From positions 30,731,079 through 30,795,078 of the forward strand of contig CM049307.1 of NCBI GenBank assembly GCA_026874595.1: a DNA stretch of 64,000 nucleotides. Direction: 5' to 3'. Source of the stretch: Sipunculus nudus (taxonomy: Eukaryota; Annelida; Sipuncula; Golfingiida; Sipunculidae). The notes below the pieces were generated by a model. It made no database searches. It was not told the DNA's origin and saw nothing but the letters and a program-made list of their open reading frames with translations. Shown here piece by piece: positions 24,636-36,503 of the stretch; the first letter of the stretch is position 1; the number at the start of each line of letters is the position of its first letter. Position numbers and translations under genes: made by a program.

Positions 24636-24962
24636 TCAGCCTTGGCTAAGCTGGCTGGCCTGGGCACAAGCAAACTTGTACATCATGTCCCTCATGTCTT
24701 TGACCATGACCGTCTCTTGTTTAAGGAAGGCTGGATTACTGGGCCTGCTTGGTTTCACCCGTTGTCGGAGGAGCTGAGGTGAGCTGAGACCATCAGTATG
24801 AGGCTTCAGCAGTTCCTGGGAACTGGGAATTGTTTAATCTGGAGTAGTCTGGGTCTTGAGCTTGAGGCTATATACTTGATGGTTAAGAGCAATGAGCTGG
24901 CAGCAAGTTCTGTAGAACTGCTCCTGTTGTTGCTTTGTTTTGCTTGAGAGAGTTGCCATCAT
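24636..24962 (-). pseudogene. Copy 18: broken by a stop at codon 43
   Basis: Same TAA as copies 9 and 16. With copy 19 it forms a block matching copies 9-10, 12370 bp upstream. Confidence 0.6.
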
Positions 24963-26009
24963 GCAGTTGTGAATGCACAGACAAGAATGACATGGGAGAG
25001 TCTCAAACCTGTATATATAGTGGCCAAAGGGCTTGTTGTTGTATTCCTTTGATGGACAGTTTGGCCAAACTGTGTGGATTGATCCACTTTGATTAACTGT
25101 GGCTGGTTGGATCCAGAGTTACAGTTTGGAAACTGATTGGCAAACTGGTCACGGTCAGTGAACACAGATGTCTGTGATGTGTGCTTGGGCCGGGCACACA
25201 TCAAAAGGCCCAGGCTGTGTTTGTTGTTGTAATTGGGGCCATGCTGGAAGAGAAACTTGATTGTGTCTGTTTGTATAACCTTGCATGGTTGGAAACAAGT
25301 TGGTGATCTTTCAACAAGCATGTTATTCTGCTTCTCCTAAGAGATTCAGACTATACCATATTTCCTCAGGAGGCAAATCAAACCAGTAAATTAGACAAAA
25401 AATTAAATATAATATATACTGACTTTTAAGAACAAAACAATTTCTGATCATCAGTGACACGGCAAACAATAAATTAATTTCATATGGTTTGACAGGCTGC
25501 TGTTGAATCATGTACATTTGCTTAATAAATATTGTTCATCAGTGCGGTAAGCTTAATATGGCATAAGATGTTATTCTGGCAAATGTATATAATGATAATA
25601 GGTATAAGTACGGCCGTTATTTAGTAGCTGATGATTTAAACAGAGGAGTAAGATCAAGTTTCTGTTTTCATTATTATATATTCACGCACATTTCATTCTA
25701 CTTTGATGATATCTATGGAATTGAGACAGGGGATCATAGGTTATAAGCCACTCTTTGATAATGTTTTTACCCAGATTGACTGTGGTCAGAATCTAAATAC
25801 TTATAAATACAGGGGGAATTTCATAATATTTTGTTTTTGAAATGCAGGGCGTGTCTCATTTTGATGTCACTGGTGTTTGTGTGCTTGTGCAATGGGTTCA
25901 TATATTGATTTGCAGAAGGTGAAAGCAGCGGTAGATTTGGATTAAGTAATGGCTCTGAGAAGAGCCGTTTTGACTGGCAACAGTCAGAGTGGACTTTGCT
26001 AGAAAACTG

Positions 26010-26336
26010 TCAGCCTTGGCTAAGCTGGCTGGCCTGGGCACAAGCAAACTTGTACATCATGTCCCTCATGTCTTTGACCATGACCGTCTCTTGTTTAAGG
26101 AAGGCTGGATTACTGGGCCTGCTTGGTTTCACCCGTTGTCAGAGGGGCTGAGGTGAGCTGAGACCATCAGTATGAGGCTTCAGCAGTTCCTGGGAACTGG
26201 GAATTGTTGAATCTGGAGTAGTCTGGGTCTTGAGCTTGAGGCTATATACTTGATGGTTAAGAGCAATGAGCTGGCAGCAAGTTCTGTAGAACTGCTCCTG
26301 TTGTTGCTTTGTTTTGCTTGAGAGAGTTGCCATCAT
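26010..26336 (-). pseudogene. Copy 19: broken by a stop at codon 66
   Basis: Same TGA as copies 2 and 10, with the longer TATA run. Private changes follow in the downstream part of the upstream region. Confidence 0.6.
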
Positions 26337-27385
26337 GCAGTTGTGAATGCACAGACAAGAATGACATGGGAGAGTCTCAAACCTGTATATATATAATGGC
26401 CAAAAGGCTTGTTGTTGTATTCCTTTGATGGACAGTTTGGCCAAACTGTGTGGATTGATCCACTTTGATTAACTGTGGCTGGTTGGATCCAGAGTTACAG
26501 TTTGGAAACTGATTGGCAAACTGGTCACGGTCAGTGAACACAGATGTCTGTGATGTGTGCTTGGGCCGGGCACACATCAAAAGGCCCAGGCTGTGTTTGT
26601 TGTTGTAATTGGGGCCATGCTGGAAGAGAAACTTGATTGTGTCTGTTTGTATAACCTTGCATGGTTGGAAACAAGTTGGTGATCTTTCAACAAGCATGTT
26701 ATTCTGCTTCTCCTAAGAGATTCAGACTATACCATATTTCTTTAGGAGGCAAATCAAACCAGTAAAATAGACAAAAAACTAAATATAATATATACTGACT
26801 TTTAAGAACAAAACAATTTCTGATCATCAGTGACACCGCAAACAATAAATTAGTTTCATATGGTTTGACAGGCTGCTGTTGAATCATGTACATTTGCTTA
26901 ATAAATATTGTTCATCAGTGTGGTCAGCTTAAAATGGCATAAGATGTTATTCTGGCAAATGTATATAATGATAATAGGTATAAGTACGGCCGTTATTTAG
27001 TAGCTGATGATTTAAACAGTGGAGTTAGATCAAGTTTCTGTTTTCATTATTATATATTCACGCACATTTCATTCTACTTTGATGATATCTATGGAATTGA
27101 GACAGGGGATCATAGGTTATAAGCCACTCTTTGATAATGTTTTTACCCAGATTGACTGTGGTCAGAATCTAAATACTTATAAATACAGGGGGAATTTCAT
27201 GATATTTTGTTTTTGAAATGCAGTGCGTGTCTCATTTTGATGTCACTGGTGTTTGTGTGCTTGTGCAATGGGTTCATATATTGTTTTGCAGAAGGTGAAA
27301 GCAGCGGTAGATTTGGATTAAGTAATGGCTCTGAGAAGAGCCGTTTTGACTTGCAACAGTCAGAGTGGACTTTGCTAGTCAACTG

Positions 27386-27712
27386 TCAGCCTTGGCTAAG
27401 CTGGCTGGCCTGGGCACAAGCAAACTTGTACATCATGTCCCTCATGTCTTTGACCATGACCGTCTCTTGTTTAAGGAAGGCTGGATTACTGGGCCTGCTT
27501 GGTTTCACCCGTTGTCGGAGGAGCTGAGGTGAGCTGAGACCATCAGTATGAGGCTTCAGCATTTCCTGGGAACTGGGAATTGTAGAATCTGGAGTAGTCC
27601 AGGTCTTGAGCTTGAGGCTATATACTTGATGGTTAAGAGCAATGAGCTGGCAGCAAGTTCTGTAGAACTGCTCCTGTTGTTGCTTTGTTTTGCTTGAGAG
27701 AGTTGCCATCAT
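27386..27712 (-). CDS. Copy 20: array gene, Q38W and L51M
   Basis: The frame is intact despite a two-base change giving Q38W. It is among the more diverged copies and adjoins the LINE-bearing units. Confidence 0.42.
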   Translation of the reverse strand: MMATLSSKTKQQQEQFYRTCCQLIALNHQVYSLKLKTWTTPDSTIPSSQEMLKPHTDGLSSPQLLRQRVKPSRPSNPAFLKQETVMVKDMRDMMYKFACAQASQLSQG

Positions 27713-28759
27713 GCAGTTGTGAATGCACAGACAAGAATGACATGGGAGAGTCTCAAACCTGTATATATAGTGGCCAAAGGGCTTGTTGTTGTATTCCTTT
27801 GATGCACAGTTTGGCCAAACTGTGTGGATTGATCCACTTTGATTAACTGTGGCTGGTTGGATCCAGAGTTACAGTAAGGAAACTGATTGGCAAACTGGTC
27901 ACGGTCAGTGAACACAGATGTCTGTGATGTGTGCTTGGGCCGGGCACACATCAAAAGGCCCAGGCTGTGTTTGTTGTTGTAATTGGGGCCATGCTGGAAG
28001 AGAAACTTGATTGTGTCTGTTTGTATAACCTTGCATGGTTGGAAACAAGTTGGTGATCTTTCAACAAGCATGTTATTCTGCTTCTCCTAAGAGATTCAGA
28101 CTATACCATATTTCCTCAGGAGGCAAATCAAACCAGTAAAATAGACAAAAAATTAAATATAATATATACTGACTTTTAAGAACAAAACAATTTCTGATCA
28201 TCAGTGACACCGCAAACAATAAATTAATTTCATATGGTTTGACAGGCTGCTGTTGAATCATGTACATTTGCTTAATAAATATTGTTCATCAGTGCGGTAA
28301 GCTTAATATGGCAAAGGATGTTATTCTGGCAAATGTATATAATGATAATAGGTATAAGTACGGCTGTTATTTAGTAGCTGATGATTTAAACAGAGGAGTT
28401 AGATCAAGTTTCTGTTTTCATTATTATATATTCACGCACATTTCATTCTACTTTGATGATATCTATGGAATTGAGACAGGGGATCATAGGTTATAAGCCA
28501 CTCTTTGATAATGTTTTTACCCAGGTTGACTGTGGTCAGAATCTAAATACTTATAAATACAGGGGGAATTTCATGATATTTTGTTTTTGAAATGCAGGGC
28601 ATTTCTCATTTTGATGTCACTGGTGTTTATGTGCTTGTGCAATGGGTTCATATATTGTTTTGCAGAAGGTGAAAGCCGCGGTAGATTTGGATTAAGTAAT
28701 GGCTCTGAGAAGAGCCGTTTTGACTGGCAACAGTGAGAGTGGACCTTGCTAGAAAACTG

Positions 28760-29083
28760 TCAGCCTTGGCTAAGCCAGCTGGCCTGGGCACAAGCAAACT
28801 TGTACATCATGTCCCTCATGTCTTTGACCATGACTGTCTCTTGTTTAAGGAAGGCTGGATTACTGGGCCTGCTTGGTTTCACTTGTCGGAGGAGCTGAGG
28901 TGAGCTGAGAACATCAGTATGAGGCTTCAGCAGTTCCTGGGAACTGGGAATTGTTGAATCTGGAGTAGTCTGGGTCTTGAGCTTGAGACTATATACTTGA
29001 TGGTTAAGAGAAATGAGCTGGCAGCAAGTTCTGTAGAACTGCTCCTGTTGTTGCTTTGTTTTGCTTGAGAGAGTTGCCATCAT
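28760..29083 (-). CDS. Copy 21: array gene, 107 aa, LINE upstream
   Basis: An in-frame 3-base deletion removes R68. Other changes are A25S, G58V and Q104W. A LINE lies about 360 bases upstream of the TATA region, leaving the proximal promoter intact. Confidence 0.43.
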   Translation of the reverse strand: MMATLSSKTKQQQEQFYRTCCQLISLNHQVYSLKLKTQTTPDSTIPSSQELLKPHTDVLSSPQLLRQVKPSRPSNPAFLKQETVMVKDMRDMMYKFACAQASWLSQG

Positions 29084-29445
29084 GCAGTTGTGAATGCACA
29101 GACAAGGATGACATGGGAGAGTCTCAAACCTGCATATATAGTGGCCAAAGGGCTTGTTGTTGTATTCCTTTGATGGACAGTTTGGCCAAACTGTGTGGAT
29201 TGATCCACTTTGATTAACTGTGGCTGGTTGGATCCAGAGTTACAGTTTGGAAACTGATTGGCAAACTGGTCACGGTCAGTGAACACAGATGTCTGTGATG
29301 TGTGCTTGGGCCGGGCACACATCAAAATGCCCAGGCTGTGTTTGTTGTTGTAATTGGGGCCATGCTGGAAGAGAAACTTGATTGTGTCTGTTTGTATAAC
29401 CTTGCATGGTTGGAAACAAGTTGGTGATCTTTCAACAAGCATGTT

Positions 29446-31587
29446 TTTTTTTGTTTTTTTTTTTTTTATTACCCAAAAAAAATTACAGACAGAAATAACA
29501 CCCATGATTACAAGACAATACATAAAACAGTAACGAAACTAACATACAAAAGAATTTAAAAAAAAGGGTACTATATACAAAGTACATATATACATACAAA
29601 ATGACCTGTTTGTTCAAAGTACAGTATGCCTAACAATATATCACCTTTTCCATCTATATATAATTTTAGAAATACTTATAATGTAAAGTTAAACAAGCTC
29701 AATATTATTGTTTTCCTTTATAAGTCAAATAGTGTCATACAAATTATCTATTATGATAAATTATCTAATGGATCAAGTTTCCGTTGTCCTTCTGATATTT
29801 TGCCACAAAAGTTTCCATTTTTTTGTTTTTTCTGCAGGCTTATCTGTACATTCAATCTTCCTTTGATAATCCATGTATTTTTTAAAGTTTTCAAGGTTTA
29901 TCTGAACAGAATCTTTAGTTCTATATATAAAAGCTTTTGCATGTATAAGAATTTTATTTTCCATTCTCATATTCTTTTCAGATATTCCTAAAATAATATT
30001 CCTTTCTGTAAATAAACTAATTGGTAAACCATAAAAAATGCTTATATCTTGCCAAAACTGTTTAACAATAGAACAATTACAAAAGAAATGCTCATACTTT
30101 TCTACCTCTGTATGGCAAAACCTACAATATGGGTCTTCAGTAAAACCAAACTTATATAATCTCTCTTTAAGATATAAATAATTATGGAGTATTTTAAACT
30201 GAAACTCACTCACTTTCTTTTCTTTACATAATGTTAGACTATTGGTATATAAAAGACCCCACTCTTCATCTGTTACATCATATTTAGTACTAAACTTTTG
30301 CCTTGTACTGGAATCCTGTGTTTTAACAAGACTAATAAAATAATCATATACCTGCTTTGCAATAACATTTTCAACTGCAACTGGCCCTTGTCTTGTTTTA
30401 CAATTAAATTCATTTTGTAAAATCGACTGTCCATTATATTCCCAGTGATTCAATATTTTACTTTGTTTAATTATTGACCTATAAACCAAATAATCTCTTT
30501 GTTTTGCTCCTTTTTCTTCCCACTCTTTAAAACTGACTGGATTCCCATTCACACCAAATAAGTGTTTTACATATATTAAACCTGACTGATAAAGTGACTT
30601 ACAGAAGAACGGTTTGCCTTTTATTTTAATATTCTTATTATTCCATATACAATAAGATAACTCTGGAATACGAACTTGCTTCCATGCAATAAACATATCT
30701 ATGTATACATCTGGCATTGAACCTTTTAGACAGTTTTTGGTATAGTTACACTCTAACAATAATTTTGTGTTCCCAAATATATCACAAAATGAGTCTATAA
30801 ACAATTTCCAATCTTTTTTGGTTTTATCTAAATATCTTTTAATCCACATTATCTGTTGCGCTTTTATATAGCAATCAATACTTAACATATTCAGCCCCCC
30901 ATTTTCAAATGGTTTTATCAGCAGATCTCTTTTAACTCTTCCCTTTTTCTGTCCCTTCCATATAAAACACCATAATATATTATTTAATCGTTTTTTATAA
31001 GTTTCCGGCATATTAAAATTAGCCAAGAGATGAGAGAGTTTAGAAAAACATAGTGTTTTAACTATTAAAGTTCGCCCTTGCAATGTTAAATTTCTTTGTT
31101 TCCACATGTTTGTTATATCATATATGCTATTAATTTTATTTTCAAAATTTAATGTATTACTCATTTCTGTATTATATGATATATATGTGCCTAGCACTTT
31201 CACACATTTTGACCACACTAACCCTAAAGGTTTACTATTGCTATCTTTGTTTTTTCCTAACCACATTGCTTCAGTTTTAGCATTATTAATGTGTAAACCT
31301 GAACATTTAGTAAATTCTCTGAACAAATCTAGAACAGTTTTAAGTGAATCCAAATCTCTTAAGATAACAGTGGTGTCATCAGCATATAAAACCAATTTTA
31401 CCTCCTTATTTTTAATCTTTATACCATGAATGTCTTGATTATTCCTAATATTAACTGCAATTATTTCTAAACAGATGATAAATAAATACGGTGATAAGGG
31501 GTCTCCTTGTCTAACTCCTCTTCCTATTTTAAAATATCCTGAAGAATGTCCATTATTCATAATACAAGCTTCCACGTCTTTATACAA
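29446..31587 (-). mobile_element. 5'-truncated LINE, copy A
   Basis: A minus-strand non-LTR retrotransposon fragment ends in a poly(A) tail, seen as a T-rich run at 29446-29467. It is flanked by a 15-bp target duplication TTCAACAAGCATGTT (29431-29445 and 31588-31602). The 5' end is missing: there is no endonuclease domain and the reverse transcriptase starts inside its palm. It interrupts an array unit upstream of copy 21. The residue pattern suggests an L1/Tx1-like element; clade not proven. Confidence 0.9.
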
Positions 31588-31599
31588 TTCAACAAGCAT
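29773..31599 (-). pseudogene. Truncated LINE reverse transcriptase, copy A (608-codon open frame)
   Basis: The frame holds GRGVRQGDPLSP (residues 26-37), catalytic YADD (72-75), an LGTYIS motif and a thumb region. Near residue 500 a Cys/His cluster (CRFCH...HFFCNC) resembles the zinc-binding segment after many LINE reverse transcriptases. The first four residues, MLVE, come from the target-site duplication rather than the element. The fingers and the endonuclease are absent, so it cannot act alone although the remaining frame is intact. Confidence 0.85.
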
Positions 31600-32288
31600 G
31601 TTATTCTGCTTCTCCTAAGAGATTCAGACTATACCATATTTCCTCAGGAGGCAAATCAAACCAGTAAAATAGACAAAAAAATTAAATATAATATATACTG
31701 ACTTTTAAGAACAAAACAATTTCTGATCATCAGTGACACCGCAAACAATAAATTAATTTCATATGGTTTGACAGGCTGCTGTTGAATCATGTACATTTGC
31801 TTAATAAATATTGTTCATCAGTGTGGTAAGCTTAAAATGGCATAAGATGTTATTCTGGCAAATGTATATAATGATAATAGGTATAAGTACGGCCGTTATT
31901 TAGTAGCTGATGATTTAAACAGAGGAGTTAGATCAAGTTTCTGTTTTCATTATTATATATTCACGCACATTTCATTCTACTTTGATGATATCTATGGAAT
32001 TGAGACAGGGGATCATAGGTTATAAGCCACTCTTTGATAATGTTTTTACCCAGGTTGACTGTGGTCAGAATCTAAATACTTATAAATACAGGGGGAATTT
32101 CATGATATTTTGTTTTTGAAATGCAGGGCGTGTCTCATTTTGATGTCACTGGTGTTTGTGTGCTTGTGCAATGGGTTCATATATTGTTTTGCAGAAGGTG
32201 AAAGCAGCGGTAGATTTGGATTAAGTAATGGCTCTGAGAAGAGCCGTTTTGACTGGCAACAGTCAGAGTGGACCTTGCTAGAAAAATG

Positions 32289-32612
32289 TCAGCCTTGGCT
32301 AAGCCGGCTGGCCTGGGCACAAGCAAACTTGTACATCATGTCCCTCATGTCTTTGACCATGACTGTCTCTTGTTTAAGGAAGGCTGGATTACTGGGCCTG
32401 CTTGGTTTCACTTGTCGGAGGAGCTGAGGTGAGCTGAGAACATCAGTATGAGGCTTCAGCAGTTCCTGGGAACTGGGAATTGTTGAATCTGGAGTAGTCT
32501 GGGTCTTGAGCTTGAGACTATATACTTGATGGTTAAGAGCAATGAGCTGGCAGCAAGTTCTGTAGAACTGCTCCTGTTGTTGCTTTGTTTTGCTTGAGAG
32601 AGTTGCCATCAT
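32289..32612 (-). CDS. Copy 22: array gene, 107 aa, LINE upstream
   Basis: Same R68 deletion and G58V as copy 21, with Q104R. It belongs to the second 3529-bp unit. Confidence 0.43.
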   Translation of the reverse strand: MMATLSSKTKQQQEQFYRTCCQLIALNHQVYSLKLKTQTTPDSTIPSSQELLKPHTDVLSSPQLLRQVKPSRPSNPAFLKQETVMVKDMRDMMYKFACAQASRLSQG

Positions 32613-32974
32613 GCAGTTGTGAATGCACAGACAAGGATGACATGGGAGAGTCTCAAACCTGCATATATAGTGGCCAAAGGGCTTGTTGTTGTATTCCTTT
32701 GATGGACAGTTTGGCCAAACTGTGTGGATTGATCCACTTTGATTAACTGTGGCTGGTTGGATCCAGAGTTACAGTTTGGAAACTGATTGGCAAACTGGTC
32801 ACGGTCAGTGAACACAGATGTTTGTGATGTGTGCTTGGGCCGGGCACACATCAAAAGGCCCAGGCTGTGTTTGTTGTTGTAATTGGGGCCATGCTGGAAG
32901 AGAAACTTGATTGTGTCTGTTTGTATAACCTTGCATGGTTGGAAACAAGTTGGTGATCTTTCAACAAGCATGTT

Positions 32975-35116
32975 TTTTTTTTGTTTTTTTTTTTTTATTA
33001 CCCAAAAAAAATTACAGACAGAAATAACACCCATGATTACAAGACAATACATAAAACAGTAACGAAACTAACATACAAAAGAACTCAAAAAAAAGGGTAC
33101 TATATACAAAGTACATATATACATACAAAATGACCTGTTTGTTCAAAGTACAGTATGCCTAACAATATATCACCTTTTCCATCTATATATAATTTTAGAA
33201 ATACTTATAATGTAAAGTTAAACAAGCTCAATATTATTGTTTTCCTTTATATGTCAAATAGTGTCATACAAATTATCTATTATGATAAATTATCTAATGG
33301 ATCAAGTTTCCGTTGTCCTTCTGATATTTTGCCACAAAAGTTTCCATTTTTTTGTTTTTTCTGCAGGCTTATCTGTACATTCAATCTTCCTTTGATAATC
33401 CATGTATTTTTTAAAGTTTTCAAGGTTTATCTGAACAGAATCTTTAGTTCTATATATAAAAGCTTTTGCATGTATAAGAATTTTATTTTCCATTCTCATA
33501 TTCTTTTCAGATATTCCTAAAATAATATTCCTTTCTGTAAATAAACTAATTGGTAAACCATAAAAAATGCTTATATCTTGCCAAAACTGTTTAACAATAG
33601 AACAATTACAAAAGAAATGCTCATACTTTTCTACCTCTGTATGGCAAAACCTACAATATGGGTCTTCAGTAAAACCAAACTTATATAATCTCTCTTTAAG
33701 ATATAAATAATTATGGAGTATTTTAAACTGAAACTCACTCACTTTCTTTTCTTTACATAATGTTAGACTATTGGTATATAAAAGACCCCACTCTTCATCT
33801 GTTACGTCATATTTAGTACTAAACTTTTGCCTTGTACTGGAATCCTGTGTTTTAACAAGACTAATAAAATAATCATATACCTGCTTTGCAATAACATTTT
33901 CAACTGCAACTGGCCCTTGTCTTGTTTTACAATTAAATTCATTTTGTAAAATCGACTGACCATTATATTCCCAGTGATTCAATATTTTACTTTGTTTAAT
34001 TATTGACCTATAAACCAAATAATCTCTTTGTTTTGCTCCTTTTTCTTCCCACTCTTTAAAACTGACTGGATTCCCATTCACACCAAATAAGTGTTTTACA
34101 TATATTAAACCTGACTGATAAAGTGACTTACAGAAGAACGGTTTGCCTTTTATTTTAATATTCTTATTATTCCATATACAATAAGATAACTCTGGAATAC
34201 GAACTTGCTTCCATGCAATAAACATATCTATGTATACATCTGGCATTGAACCTTTTAGACAGTTTTTGGTATAGTTACACTCTAACAATAATTTTGTGTT
34301 CCCAAATATATCACAAAATGAGTCTATAAACAATTTCCAATCTTTTTTGGTTTTATCTAAATATCTTTTAATCCACATTATCTGTTGCGCTTTTATATAG
34401 CAATCAATACTTAACATATTCAGCCCCCCATTTTCAGATGGTTTTATCAGCAGATCTCTTTTAACTCTTCCCTTTTTCTGTCCCTTCCATATAAAACACC
34501 ATAATATATTATTTAATCGTTTTTTATAAGTTTCCGGCATATTAAAATTAGCCAAGAGATGAGAGAGTTTAGAAAAACATAGTGTTTTAACTATTAAAGT
34601 TCGCCCTTGCAATGTTAAATTTCTTTGTTTCCACATGTTTGTTATATCATATATGCTATTAATTTTATTTTCAAAATTTAATGTATTACTCATTTCTGTA
34701 TTATATGATATATATGTGCCTAGCACTTTCACACATTTTGACCACACTAACCCTAAAGGTTTACTATTGCTATCTTTGTTTTTTCCTAACCACATTGCTT
34801 CAGTTTTAGCATTATTAATGTGTAAACCTGAACATTTAGTAAATTCTCTGAACAAATCTAGAACAGTTTTAAGTGAATCCAAATCTCTTAAGATAACAGT
34901 GGTGTCATCAGCATATAAAACCAATTTTACCTCCTTATTTTTAATCTTTATACCATGAATGTCTTGATTATTCCTAATATTAACTGCAATTATTTCTAAA
35001 CAGATGATAAATAAATACGGTGATAAGGGGTCTCCTTGTCTAACTCCTCTTCCTATTTTAAAATATCCTGAAGAATGTCCATTATTCATAATACAAGCTT
35101 CCACGTCTTTATACAA
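32975..35116 (-). mobile_element. 5'-truncated LINE, copy B
   Basis: It has the same junctions and target duplication (32960-32974 and 35117-35131) as copy A, exactly 3529 bp on. It is therefore a copy of one insertion, not a new one. Confidence 0.9.
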
Positions 35117-35128
35117 TTCAACAAGCAT
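33302..35128 (-). pseudogene. Truncated LINE reverse transcriptase, copy B
   Basis: The 608-codon frame is intact and nearly identical to copy A (one visible difference is F to S in KPFENGG). It carries the same fatal 5' truncation. Confidence 0.85.
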
Positions 35129-35817
35129 GTTATTCTGCTTCTCCTAAGAGATTCAGACTATACCATATTTCCTCAGGAGGCAAATCAAACCAGTAAAATA
35201 GACAAAAAAATTAAATATAATATATACTGACTTTTAAGAACAAAACAATTTCTGATCATCAGTGACACCGCAAACAATAAATTAATTTCATATGGTTTGA
35301 CAGGCTGCTGTTGAATCATGTACATTTGCTTAATAAATATTGTTCATCAGTGTGGTAAGCTTAAAATGGCATAAGATGTTATTCTGGCAAATGTATATAA
35401 TGATAATAGGTATAAGTACGGCCGTTATTTAGTAGCTGATGATTTAAACAGAGGAGTTAGATCAAGTTTCTGTTTTCATTATTATATATTCACGCACATT
35501 TCATTCTACTTTGATGATATCTATGGAATTGAGACAGGGGATCATAGGTTATAAGCCACTCTTTGATAATGTTTTTACCCAGGTTGACTGTGGTCAGAAT
35601 CTAAATACTTATAAATACAGGGGGAATTTCATGATATTTTGTTTTTGAAATGCAGGGCGTGTCTCATTTTGATGTCACTGGTGTTTGTGTGCTTGTGCAA
35701 TGGGTTCATATATTGTTTTGCAGAAGGTGAAAGCAGCGGTAGATTTGGATTAAGTAATGGCTCTGAGAAGAGCCGTTTTGACTGGCAACAGTCAGAGTGG
35801 ACCTTGCTAGAAAAATG

Positions 35818-36141
35818 TCAGCCTTGGCTAAGCCGGCTGGCCTGGGCACAAGCAAACTTGTACATCATGTCCCTCATGTCTTTGACCATGACTGTCTCTT
35901 GTTTAAGGAAGGCTGGATTACTGGGCCTGCTTGGTTTCACTTGTCGGAGGAGCTGAGGTGAGCTGAGAACATCAGTATGAGGCTTCAGCAGTTCCTGGGA
36001 ACTGGGAATTGTTGAATCTGGAGTAGTCTGGGTCTTGAGCTTGAGACTATATACTTGATGGTTAAGAGCAATGAGCTGGCAGCAAGTTCTGTAGAACTGC
36101 TCCTGTTGTTGCTTTGTTTTGCTTGAGAGAGTTGCCATCAT
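35818..36141 (-). CDS. Copy 23: array gene, 107 aa, LINE upstream
   Basis: Protein identical to copy 22. It belongs to the third 3529-bp unit. Confidence 0.43.
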   Translation of the reverse strand: MMATLSSKTKQQQEQFYRTCCQLIALNHQVYSLKLKTQTTPDSTIPSSQELLKPHTDVLSSPQLLRQVKPSRPSNPAFLKQETVMVKDMRDMMYKFACAQASRLSQG

Positions 36142-36503
36142 GCAGTTGTGAATGCACAGACAAGGATGACATGGGAGAGTCTCAAACCTGCATATATAGT
36201 GGCCAAAGGGCTTGTTGTTGTATTCCTTTGATGGACAGTTTGGCCAAACTGTGTGGATTGATCCACTTTGATTAACTGTGGCTGGTTGGATCCAGAGTTA
36301 CAGTTTGGAAACTGATTGGCAAACTGGTCACGGTCAGTGAACACAGATGTTTGTGATGTGTGCTTGGGCCGGGCACACATCAAAAGGCCCAGGCTGTGTT
36401 TGTTGTTGTAATTGGGGCCATGCTGGAAGAGAAACTTGATTGTGTCTGTTTGTATAACCTTGCATGGTTGGAAACAAGTTGGTGATCTTTCAACAAGCAT
36501 GTT

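Noticed and set aside
29626-29991. 121-codon plus ORF inside the LINE
   Set aside because: Antisense shadow of the reverse-transcriptase frame; the same applies at 33155 and 36684.
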